Assembly: GCF_027944005.1 (NCBI RefSeq)
Contig: NZ_AP027204.1
Coordinates: 2,046,001 to 2,110,000, forward strand
DNA length: 64,000 nucleotides
Reading direction: 5' to 3'
Source of the DNA: Polynucleobacter sp. SHI8
Lineage (GTDB): Bacteria; Pseudomonadota; Gammaproteobacteria; Burkholderiales; Burkholderiaceae
The position numbers were made by a program, and so were the translations under genes. Positions 54,589 to 62,714 of the stretch are shown here, piece after piece (position 1 is the stretch's first letter; every line of letters begins with the position of its first letter). The notes beneath the pieces were generated by a model. That model saw only the letters and a list, made by a program, of their open reading frames with translations. It made no database searches and had not been told where the DNA came from.

Positions 54589-55320
54589 ATGAACGCTATC
54601 GCTGAAAATCTTTTACAAGTCAATAGTCGCATTCAACGTGCGTGTGAAATAGCTAAAAGGACCAAAAAAGACGTCAGCTTAGTAGCTGTCTCAAAAACAC
54701 ACCCCGCAGAAATGGTCAGGGCAGCATATGAAGCTGGTCAAATGGCTTTTGGAGAAAACTATGTCCAAGAGGGTGTTGATAAAATTGAGGCTTTACAGGA
54801 CATCCGTCAACGAATAACTTGGCACTTTATTGGTCCAATCCAAAGTAATAAAACCCGCTTTATTGCCGAATCATTTGATTGGGTTCAAAGTATCGATCGC
54901 CTAAAGATTGCCCAAAGACTATCTGAGCAAAGACCGCGCGACTTAACGAATTTAAATATTTGCTTACAGGTCAACATTTCTGGTGAGGCGTCAAAAAGTG
55001 GTGTCTCTCCTAGGGAAGCTTTGTTGACTTGCTTGGACTTGGTTGAACTGCCTAACTTATCTCTTCGAGGATTGATGGCGATTCCTGAACCTGGTGCGTC
55101 ATTACAATCAATGAAAGAGTTTTATCATTTATTTATTGAAATACAACAGCACTTAAAAAAACATCAATTTAAGACTCAATTTGATACTTTATCAATTGGA
55201 ATGTCAGATGACTTAGAACAGTCGATACAAGCAGGTAGTACGATGATTAGAATCGGTACTGCCATATTTGGTGCCCGAAATATTGAAGAAGATCAGGAAG
55301 ACTTAAATACCGAACAATGA
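54589..55320 (+). CDS. yggS: YggS family pyridoxal phosphate homeostasis protein
   Basis: 243 residues with an alanine-racemase-like barrel. The lysine that binds PLP is in VAVSKTHP (near residue 35). FGENYVQEG, HFIGPIQSNK and LSIGMSDDLEQSIQAGSTMIRIGTAIFG are the family blocks. It buffers cellular PLP and affects amino acid pools. It is 4 nt after glcF and overlaps proC by 4 nt (ATGA), a yggS-proC pairing common in bacteria. Confidence 0.95.
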   Translation: MNAIAENLLQVNSRIQRACEIAKRTKKDVSLVAVSKTHPAEMVRAAYEAGQMAFGENYVQEGVDKIEALQDIRQRITWHFIGPIQSNKTRFIAESFDWVQSIDRLKIAQRLSEQRPRDLTNLNICLQVNISGEASKSGVSPREALLTCLDLVELPNLSLRGLMAIPEPGASLQSMKEFYHLFIEIQQHLKKHQFKTQFDTLSIGMSDDLEQSIQAGSTMIRIGTAIFGARNIEEDQEDLNTEQ

Positions 55321-56168
55321 CAGCATCTGAAAACATTAAAATTTCATTTTTAGGCGGTGGTAATATGGCTAGCGCCATGATTAGTGGCCTCCTACAGCAA
55401 GGATTTTTACCTAATAATTTATTAGCTATAGACCCACTCCCAACAGCACGAAATTATTTAAGTGAACAATTTCAGATTCGTACTGCAACGGATGTCTCTC
55501 AATGTGAAAACTTTTTGGAAGTATCCCAGCTAATTATTTTGTGTGTCAAGCCTCAACAGCTCTTAGAGGCAATTACCCAATTGAATATCAGTCTTGCCCA
55601 TTTGTCAGGTCCGCAAATATTGACTCTTAGCATTGTTGCTGGGGTTAGGATTGCTGACATAGCCAAACAATTAGGTCATGCGCGAATTGTGCGCGCAATG
55701 CCCAATACCCCTGCACTGATACAAAAAGGTATTACCGGCTTATACGCAGGTCAACATGTCACTCAACAAGACATTCAATTAATCGATTTAGTTTGTCAAT
55801 CCATAGGATCTTCTCTCTGGGTTAATCAAGAGGTTCTTTTAGATGCCGTTACTGCGATTTCTGGAAGTGGTCCCGCTTACGTTTTTTCAATGATTGAACA
55901 TCTCATAAACAGTGGTATTCAATTAGGTCTAACTGCGGATCAAGCTAAGTTATTTGCAACTCAGACCGTCATAGGGGCGGGTCAATTAGCTCTTAGCTCT
56001 GCAGACTCAGCCAGTCAATTAAGAGAAAAAGTTACCTCAAAAGGGGGTACTACTTTTGCGGCTCTGGAAGTGCTCAATCAGCGCTCTTGGGGCTTGGCTC
56101 TAGAAGATGCGGTTCAGGCAGCCTCTCAGCGAGCGAAGGAGATGGGTGATGAGTTTAGCAAGAAGTGA
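55317..56168 (+). CDS. proC: Pyrroline-5-carboxylate reductase
   Basis: 283 residues. The N-terminal Rossmann fold has FLGGGNMASAMISGLL for NADPH. The C-terminal domain shows VRAMPNTPALIQKGITGLY, AISGSGPAYVFSMIEHL, and LREKVTSKGGTTFAAL. It makes proline in the last biosynthetic step. Translation is likely coupled to yggS by the ATGA overlap. The stop directly abuts the convergent ubiA stop. Confidence 0.96.
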   Translation: MTASENIKISFLGGGNMASAMISGLLQQGFLPNNLLAIDPLPTARNYLSEQFQIRTATDVSQCENFLEVSQLIILCVKPQQLLEAITQLNISLAHLSGPQILTLSIVAGVRIADIAKQLGHARIVRAMPNTPALIQKGITGLYAGQHVTQQDIQLIDLVCQSIGSSLWVNQEVLLDAVTAISGSGPAYVFSMIEHLINSGIQLGLTADQAKLFATQTVIGAGQLALSSADSASQLREKVTSKGGTTFAALEVLNQRSWGLALEDAVQAASQRAKEMGDEFSKK

Positions 56169-57032
56169 CTATCTAAAATAATAAGCTAAAGCCACACCTA
56201 AAAAAAGTATGGCGCCAAGCCAGTTATTATGATTAAACGCAGCAAAGCATTTCATACGATCTCTCGTTTTCACCAAAGTATAGTGATACACTGCACAAAG
56301 TATCGCCCCTCCCCAGCCACTCCAAAACCATATATTTAAATTTTCTAGGCTAGCTAAAAAGGCCATAATTGAGAAAAATAAAATATAGCAAGTCACTATC
56401 GCAGTTACTTCATATTGACCAAAAGTAATCGCTGAGGTTTTAATCCCAATTTTTACATCATCATCTCGATCAACCATTGCATAAGCAGTGTCATAGGCAA
56501 TCGCCCAAAAGATATTACCTAATAACATCAGCCAGGCCTGCCATGGAACGGTATTTAATTCCGCAGCATAAGTCATTGGTATTCCAAATCCAAAGGCAAC
56601 ACCTAATATGGCTTGAGGCATCGAAAAAAATCGTTTAGTGAATGGATAAATCACCGCAATTAATAATGCGACAAAAGATAATTGAATCGTTAACCAATTG
56701 AGACGAAGAACTAAAGCAAAGGCTATCAAGGCTAATGTTCCTGCCACCATTAATGTTTCTTTACCACTAATCTTGCCTGCGGTAAGAGGTCTTTGCTCAG
56801 TTCGTTTGACATGTCGATCAAAGTCACGATCTGCGAAGTCATTTACCGCACACCCTGCACTTCGCATCAGCAAAGTTCCTAGTGAAAATATAATAACATG
56901 CTCCAGTGACGGTTGACCCTGACTGGCAAACCAAAGTGCCCATAAGGTCGGCCAAAGTAATAAAACAGTTCCAATTGGCTTATGAAGTCTTACCAAATAT
57001 GCGTATTGAATCAATCGATCACTCAGGCTCAT
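56169..57032 (-). CDS. ubiA: 4-hydroxybenzoate polyprenyltransferase
   Basis: 287 residues with about eight membrane segments. The first Asp-rich motif is NDFADRDFDRHVKRTEQRPL (near 63-82), the second is DRDDDVKIGIKTSAITFG. It attaches the polyprenyl tail to 4-hydroxybenzoate in ubiquinone synthesis, in the inner membrane. Only one base separates it from oxyR, upstream on the same strand, so it is very likely the last gene of a recG-oxyR-ubiA operon. No ubiC is present here. Confidence 0.96.
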   Translation of the reverse strand: MSLSDRLIQYAYLVRLHKPIGTVLLLWPTLWALWFASQGQPSLEHVIIFSLGTLLMRSAGCAVNDFADRDFDRHVKRTEQRPLTAGKISGKETLMVAGTLALIAFALVLRLNWLTIQLSFVALLIAVIYPFTKRFFSMPQAILGVAFGFGIPMTYAAELNTVPWQAWLMLLGNIFWAIAYDTAYAMVDRDDDVKIGIKTSAITFGQYEVTAIVTCYILFFSIMAFLASLENLNIWFWSGWGGAILCAVYHYTLVKTRDRMKCFAAFNHNNWLGAILFLGVALAYYFR

Positions 57033-57033
57033 C

Positions 57034-57957
57034 TTATAACCACTTCACATCGTTTAATTCACAATACTTAACGGTTTTTGCAAGTGCCTGAACAGCTGGA
57101 GTACGGACATGTCCTTTTCTGTGGACTAAAACAATCCGTCTTGATGGCTGTGGATCTACAAAGGGTATATATTTCACAAGGGTTTCTTTATGATCGTGAT
57201 GGGATACAGCAGCACGTGGTAATACTGAAATTCCAATACCACCCATCACCATTTGTCGAATTGTTTCTAACGAAGACCCTTCATAATTTTTAGGCCCTTC
57301 TTCAAATAAAAATTTTGCGCGATTGAGTTCAGGACATACTTGTAATACATGATCCCGAAAACAATGCCCTGCGCCCAATAAAAGCATATTTTGTGATGCT
57401 AATTCATTAGGCTCAATTGATGTGCGATTTTTCCATTCATGTGTAGCTGGGACAGTTACTAAATAGGGCTCATCATACAATTCAATGACTTCCAAGCCAG
57501 ATGAATTAAAGGGCTCCGCTAAGATTGCACAGTCTAATTCATCTTGTTTGATCATTTCTAAAATTGAAGCTGTAAATGTCTCATATAAAAATAATGGAAT
57601 TTCCGGCAAACTATCCTTCGCCTGACGCACTAGTCTTGGCAATAAATAAGGTGCAATTGTGTAGATAGCTCCTAAACGAATAGGGCCCTTCATGGGATCT
57701 ACGCCAATTTTTGCCATTTCTGAAAAATGCTTTGCTTCATCTAAAACCCGATGTGCTTGCTCAATTAATAATTTTCCTTGAGGGGTTAATGTAACATCAC
57801 CTGAATGCCTTAGGAAAATTTGTACGCCAAGTTCATCTTCTAGTTTTTTAACCGCTACCGATAACGTGGGTTGAGAAACAAAACATATTTGTGAAGCACG
57901 ACCAAAATGCTTTTCTTTTGCTACAGCCACAATATATCGAAGTTCAGTAAGCGTCAT
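57034..57957 (-). CDS. oxyR: Hydrogen peroxide-sensing LysR-type regulator OxyR
   Basis: 307 residues. The N-terminal LysR helix-turn-helix (about 1-60: TELRYIVAVAKEKHFGRASQICFVSQPTLSVAVKKLE) is followed by the effector domain. By count, GAGHCFRDHVLQVC places Cys199 and Cys208 exactly at the redox pair of E. coli OxyR, so a peroxide-sensing disulfide switch is expected. It activates catalase and peroxiredoxin genes in other bacteria. Its start is one base after the recG stop, so it has no room for a divergent autoregulated promoter of its own, unlike many LysR genes. Confidence 0.94.
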   Translation of the reverse strand: MTLTELRYIVAVAKEKHFGRASQICFVSQPTLSVAVKKLEDELGVQIFLRHSGDVTLTPQGKLLIEQAHRVLDEAKHFSEMAKIGVDPMKGPIRLGAIYTIAPYLLPRLVRQAKDSLPEIPLFLYETFTASILEMIKQDELDCAILAEPFNSSGLEVIELYDEPYLVTVPATHEWKNRTSIEPNELASQNMLLLGAGHCFRDHVLQVCPELNRAKFLFEEGPKNYEGSSLETIRQMVMGGIGISVLPRAAVSHHDHKETLVKYIPFVDPQPSRRIVLVHRKGHVRTPAVQALAKTVKYCELNDVKWL

Positions 57958-57958
57958 A

Positions 57959-60019
57959 TTAAGCTTTAAGATAGTCTACTCGTGACCCTAACCAACGTTG
58001 CAAATGATGCTCTGCTAATTGTGGGGATGTGATCAATATATCATGTGCAAAATCTTTCACTAGAGATACTAACCAAGCATCCCTTTGTAAATCTATAAAG
58101 CGCAACATCGCCTCACCAGACTGTTTAGCTCCCAATAACTCCCCAGGTCCTCGAAGTAATAAGTCATGCTCAGCAATCACAAAACCATCTGTATTTTCTC
58201 GTAAGACCTTAAGCCGTTCTTTCGCTGCCATCGACAATTGTTCGCCATAGAGCAATATACATACAGACTCTACTTTACCCCGCCCAACCCGGCCTCGTAG
58301 TTGATGTATTTGCGAATAACCAAAACGTTCCGCATGTTCTATAACCATTAAGCTTGCATTAGGAACATCAACTCCTACCTCGATAACGGTTGTACTGACC
58401 AACAATTGAAGAGTCCCTTGTTTGAATTCTTGCATAATGGTTGACTTATCTTCGCTCGACATCTTCCCATGTATCATGCCAACGTTAAATTCTGCTAATT
58501 CTTGACTTAATGCCTCATAGGTATCCACAACTGTCTGCAACTGCAGCACTTCTGACTCCTCAATTAATGGGCAAACCCAATAAGCCTGACGCCCTTTTTT
58601 TAACTCTTCACGAATGCCGAGTACAACCTCAGGACGTCTAGAGTCTCTCAATGTTTTTGTAATAATGGGTGTTCTACCAGGTGGTAATTCATCAATCACA
58701 GATACTTCCAAATCCGCATAATAAGTCATTGCTAATGTTCTGGGAATTGGTGTGGCTGACATCATCAATTGATGTGCATAAATTGCATCTTGCCCCTGCT
58801 GCCCATGAAACTGCAATCTTTGACGTACGCCAAAGCGGTGCTGTTCATCAATAATAGCAAGTCCCAAATGAGAAAATTCAACGCCTTCTTGTATCAAGGC
58901 ATGAGTCCCAATCGCGAGTTGCGCTTTTCCGCTACTGATTTTTTCCTGAGCCAATTTCTTATCTTTGGCTTTCAAACTTCCTGTTAACCAAGTGATTTCT
59001 ACATTCAGTTGCGAAAACCAAGGTAACAACTTTTGATAGTGCTGTTCTGCAAGAATTTCTGTCGGAGCCATAAAAGCCACTTGGTAGCCTTGATCAATCG
59101 CATGCGCTGCAGCTAAAGCTGCAACTGCGGTTTTCCCACTGCCAACATCTCCTTGTAAAAGGCGATTCATTGGATAAGGATTTGCTAAATCATGTACGAT
59201 TTCTGACCATACTTTTTGCTGTGCATTCGTTAGAGTAAATGGAAATAACTTTAAAAGTTCCTTTACCAAGCCACTCTCTTGCAAGGGCATTTGTACAGCC
59301 TTTCTCTTTTTTCTTTCAATGTGTGCTCTTTGTAAAGATATTTGCTGGGCAAGTAATTCTTCAAATTGAATTCTTCGCCAAGCAGGATGGGTTCTATCTA
59401 ATAAAGCGCTTTTATCCGTTTGTGGGGTTGGATAATGTAATGTAAAAATTGACTCCTCAAGGCTTGGGAGTTCCTTTAAAAAGGCATACTTAACATGATC
59501 AATTTGCTGAAGGGGAATGATTTCCCTGAGAAATTTCTTGACTGAAATATCTTTTAAACCCTTTTCAATAGCCCGTCGTACCGTTAATTGACTAACCCCT
59601 GCTATCGTTGAATAAATTGGTGTTAGTTGGTCTGGCAAGGGCGTTTCTGGTAGTACTGATTTCACCGAAGGGTGAACCATTTCAGGGCCGAAAAATCCTG
59701 GTTTGACTTCACCTCGAACTCTCAGAAAATTCCCTACCGCCATTTGCTTTTGTTGACTTGGGTAGAAATTTAAAAAACGAAGAATTAATTCACCCTCGAC
59801 ATCAGCAATCGTCACAACTAATTGTCGGCGTGGACGAAATTTCACTTCACATTGAATTACTTTACCCTGTGTTTGGACTGGGTCCAAACTAATGCCTGAG
59901 GTGGCTTGCGCAATCGATATAAGTGCTGTCTCATCTTCATATCGAATGGGCAGGTGCAATGCAAGCGAAGCTGGTGTATTTAACCCAAGTCGAGATAAAG
60001 GTGATTTACTTTCTGCCAT
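57959..60019 (-). CDS. recG: ATP-dependent DNA helicase RecG
   Basis: 686 residues. An N-terminal wedge/OB domain (about 40-160) is followed by the SF2 helicase core with Walker A GDVGSGKTAVAALA, the DEQH-type box IIDEQHRFGVRQR, and MMSATPIPRTLAMTYYADL. Motif VI is HQLRGRVGRG. It remodels stalled forks and Holliday junctions. It is the first gene of recG-oxyR-ubiA. It is divergent from queA, whose ATG is 48 nt away. Confidence 0.97.
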   Translation of the reverse strand: MAESKSPLSRLGLNTPASLALHLPIRYEDETALISIAQATSGISLDPVQTQGKVIQCEVKFRPRRQLVVTIADVEGELILRFLNFYPSQQKQMAVGNFLRVRGEVKPGFFGPEMVHPSVKSVLPETPLPDQLTPIYSTIAGVSQLTVRRAIEKGLKDISVKKFLREIIPLQQIDHVKYAFLKELPSLEESIFTLHYPTPQTDKSALLDRTHPAWRRIQFEELLAQQISLQRAHIERKKRKAVQMPLQESGLVKELLKLFPFTLTNAQQKVWSEIVHDLANPYPMNRLLQGDVGSGKTAVAALAAAHAIDQGYQVAFMAPTEILAEQHYQKLLPWFSQLNVEITWLTGSLKAKDKKLAQEKISSGKAQLAIGTHALIQEGVEFSHLGLAIIDEQHRFGVRQRLQFHGQQGQDAIYAHQLMMSATPIPRTLAMTYYADLEVSVIDELPPGRTPIITKTLRDSRRPEVVLGIREELKKGRQAYWVCPLIEESEVLQLQTVVDTYEALSQELAEFNVGMIHGKMSSEDKSTIMQEFKQGTLQLLVSTTVIEVGVDVPNASLMVIEHAERFGYSQIHQLRGRVGRGKVESVCILLYGEQLSMAAKERLKVLRENTDGFVIAEHDLLLRGPGELLGAKQSGEAMLRFIDLQRDAWLVSLVKDFAHDILITSPQLAEHHLQRWLGSRVDYLKA

Positions 60020-60067
60020 TTGGTTTACGTATTGCGTTTAGAATATTCCATTTACTATTGTCCTTTT

Positions 60068-61138
60068 ATGCAACTTTCTGATTTCGACTATGAACTTCCT
60101 CAAGAGTTAATTGCTCAGTTTCCACTTCCTAGTAGAAGTGCGAGTAGATTACTTATTGTTCATCAAGACCAGAATCAGACAAATCCAAAGCTCCAAGATG
60201 CCTATTTTAAGGACATTATTCACCTTTTAAAAAAAGGGGATTTACTCGTCTTCAATGATACTAAAGTGATTCCCGCAAGAATACATGGCTTTAAACCAAC
60301 TGGTGGAAAAATAGAAATTTTAGTCGAGCGGGTTTTGAATGAAAATCAGGTTCTCTGTCAAATCAAGTCTTCAAAGGCTATCTTGTCGGGAGCTACCTTA
60401 TTATTGGGAAATCCGAGCTTTCCAACCAAAGTGACTGTGATTGAACGTCAAACGATCATTCACCCGATGACCGATGAAGAAGAGATATCACCTTTTTACA
60501 TCATCGAATTTCCCAACAATGCACTAGAGATGCTTCATGCAATAGGAGAACTTCCTTTGCCACCTTACATTAAGCATAGTGCAAATCCAGATGATGAAAA
60601 TCGCTACCAAACTGTTTATGCTTCCAAGCCTGGGGCAGTAGCAGCGCCCACTGCAGGACTTCATTTTGATGAAAAAACGCTTCTTCAATTAAAAGAACAA
60701 GGCGTAGAAATTGCAAAATTAACGCTTCATGTTGGTTCCGGAACCTTTTCCCCTGTTCGTCATGAGGATTTATCTTCCCACAAAATGCATTTTGAAAGAT
60801 ATGTCATCCCAGCAGAGACAAGAAATGCAATTGATTCTGCACAAATGGAGAAAAGAAGAATTATCTGTGTCGGTACCACTTCTTTACGAGCCCTAGAATC
60901 CTCAGTGACTATGGGTGATAATGGCGATACTAATTTATTTATCACTCCAGGTTATCAATTTAAAGTCGTGGACGCTCTTATTACAAACTTTCATTTACCT
61001 AAATCTACTCTATTGATGCTCGTTAGTGCCTTTAGTGGTTATCAAACTATGAAAATTGCATATCAGCATGCCATTGAAAATAAATATCGTTTTTTTAGTT
61101 ATGGGGATGCAATGTTTTTAAAAAGGTCGTCGTCTTGA
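60068..61138 (+). CDS. queA: S-adenosylmethionine:tRNA ribosyltransferase-isomerase
   Basis: 356 residues from the ATG at 60068; an in-frame extension to 60020 adds a non-family segment. The start MQLSDFDYELPQELIAQFP, the LVFNDTKVIPARIHGFK block, KPGAVAAPTAGLHFD and LHVGSGTFSPVR are diagnostic. It converts preQ1 in tRNA to epoxyqueuosine, so acts after Tgt, the next gene. The stop overlaps the tgt TTG start as TTGA. No strong ribosome site precedes the ATG. Confidence 0.96.
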   Translation: MQLSDFDYELPQELIAQFPLPSRSASRLLIVHQDQNQTNPKLQDAYFKDIIHLLKKGDLLVFNDTKVIPARIHGFKPTGGKIEILVERVLNENQVLCQIKSSKAILSGATLLLGNPSFPTKVTVIERQTIIHPMTDEEEISPFYIIEFPNNALEMLHAIGELPLPPYIKHSANPDDENRYQTVYASKPGAVAAPTAGLHFDEKTLLQLKEQGVEIAKLTLHVGSGTFSPVRHEDLSSHKMHFERYVIPAETRNAIDSAQMEKRRIICVGTTSLRALESSVTMGDNGDTNLFITPGYQFKVVDALITNFHLPKSTLLMLVSAFSGYQTMKIAYQHAIENKYRFFSYGDAMFLKRSSS

Positions 61139-62295
61139 GTGAGGATCGTCTCCAATTTAAGGTAAGTCACCAAGATGCTCATTCGCACGCGAGAAGGGCT
61201 AGCTTTGTATTGCCTCATGGCAAATTACAAACTCCCATGTTCATGCCTGTTGGAACTTATGGAACTGTAAAAGCCCTTACTCCTAGAGATTTACATGAGT
61301 CTAAGGCGCAAATTATTTTAGGCAATACCTTTCATTTATGGCTTCGCCCTGGTCTTGATGTCATTAAAACGTTTGGTGGGCTCCACCGTTTTATGGGATG
61401 GGATCTCCCCATTTTGACGGACTCAGGTGGCTTTCAAGTGTTTAGCTTGGGTGCTCTGCGAAAGATTTCAGAAGAAGGTGTAACTTTTTCCTCGCCAGTC
61501 AACGGGGATAAGCTATTTATGTCTCCTGAGGTTTCTATGGAAATCCAAGCTGGTTTAAATAGCGACATTGCTATGCAATTTGATGAATGCACCCCATATG
61601 AGACGAATGGCGTGCCTACTGATGAAAAAACAGTTCGAACTTCCTTGGAGTTGTCTTTACGCTGGGGGGCACGAAGCATCAATCGTTTTCGAGAACTAAA
61701 TCAAACCAATGCTCTTTTTGGAATTGTTCAAGGGGGTATGTTTGAAAGCTTGAGAAGTTATTCTTTAGAAAAGATAGCAGAACAGGGATTTGATGGAACG
61801 GCAATCGGTGGCTTGTCTGTTGGTGAACCTAAGCCAGATTTTGAAAGGGTTTTGAAATTTATTGGTCATCAATTACCCTCAAATAAGCCCAGATACTTAA
61901 TGGGAGTTGGGACGCCTGAAGATCTAGTTTTTTCTGTTGGTCAAGGTATCGATATGTTTGATTGTGTAATGCCTACGCGAAACGCTAGAAATGGTTGGCT
62001 TTTTACACGTTTTGGTGACTTAAAGCTTCGAAATGCGGGCTATAAAAACGATGAGCGCCCCTTAGATCCTACTTGCTCCTGCTACGCATGTAAAAATTTC
62101 AGTCGTGCCTACTTACACCACCTGCAAAAAGTAAATGAAATACTCGGCGCACAACTCAATACGATTCATAACATTCATTATTATTTAAATTTGATGTCTG
62201 AAATTCGTTTATCTTTGGAAAATCATCAATTCCGAGAATTTACTCAACAATTTCAAAATGACCGGCAAATTGGCATACTAGAAAATCCCTCTTAA
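61135..62295 (+). CDS. tgt: tRNA-guanine transglycosylase
   Basis: 386 residues with a TTG start overlapping queA by 4 nt. The active-site blocks ILTDSGGFQVFSLG and FGIVQGGMFESLR, and the nucleophile region FDCVMPTRNARNG, are all present. The zinc site has CSCYACK followed by YLHHL. It exchanges guanine-34 for preQ1 in GUN-anticodon tRNAs. The TTG start and overlap suggest translation is coupled to queA. Confidence 0.97.
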   Translation: MSEDRLQFKVSHQDAHSHARRASFVLPHGKLQTPMFMPVGTYGTVKALTPRDLHESKAQIILGNTFHLWLRPGLDVIKTFGGLHRFMGWDLPILTDSGGFQVFSLGALRKISEEGVTFSSPVNGDKLFMSPEVSMEIQAGLNSDIAMQFDECTPYETNGVPTDEKTVRTSLELSLRWGARSINRFRELNQTNALFGIVQGGMFESLRSYSLEKIAEQGFDGTAIGGLSVGEPKPDFERVLKFIGHQLPSNKPRYLMGVGTPEDLVFSVGQGIDMFDCVMPTRNARNGWLFTRFGDLKLRNAGYKNDERPLDPTCSCYACKNFSRAYLHHLQKVNEILGAQLNTIHNIHYYLNLMSEIRLSLENHQFREFTQQFQNDRQIGILENPS

Positions 62296-62379
62296 GAATC
62301 TTTCGGAAAAAATTCATAAGTCCGTTAAAATCTATCTAAATTTAACGACAACCCAATTTCTCACTTTTAAGGATTATTT

Positions 62380-62706
62380 ATGTTTATTAACAATGCATAT
62401 GCGCAATTCGGTGGTGCCGGTGGTGCTGATAGTGGTCTTTCTTCAATCATCATGATGGTCGGCATGTTTGCTGTGCTTTATTTCATCATGATCAGACCTC
62501 AAATGAAGCGTCAAAAAGAATTAAAATCAATGCTCGATTCTTTGGCAAAGGGTGATGAAGTTTCTACTGCTAGTGGCCTGATGGGAAGAATTACTGAACT
62601 CAATGATCAATACGTTAGTGTTGAGTTAGCTGCCAATTTAACTGTCAAAATGCAAAAATCAGCTATTGCAGCTGTTCTTCCTAAAGACACTCTCAAATCT
62701 ATCTAA
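62380..62706 (+). CDS. yajC: Preprotein translocase subunit YajC
   Basis: 108 residues. A short periplasmic N terminus is followed by one transmembrane helix (about 21-39, SIIMMVGMFAVLYFIMIRP), then QMKRQKELKSMLDSLAKGDEV and a soluble YajC domain. It associates with SecDF at the translocon. An AAGGA ribosome site precedes the ATG. The queA-tgt-yajC-secD order is conserved. Confidence 0.96.
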   Translation: MFINNAYAQFGGAGGADSGLSSIIMMVGMFAVLYFIMIRPQMKRQKELKSMLDSLAKGDEVSTASGLMGRITELNDQYVSVELAANLTVKMQKSAIAAVLPKDTLKSI

Positions 62707-62714
62707 GTCTACGC

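Noticed and set aside
60020..60067. N-terminal extension of queA by 16 codons
   Set aside because: It abuts the recG start and the residues are unlike QueA; the ATG at 60068 gives the normal family start.
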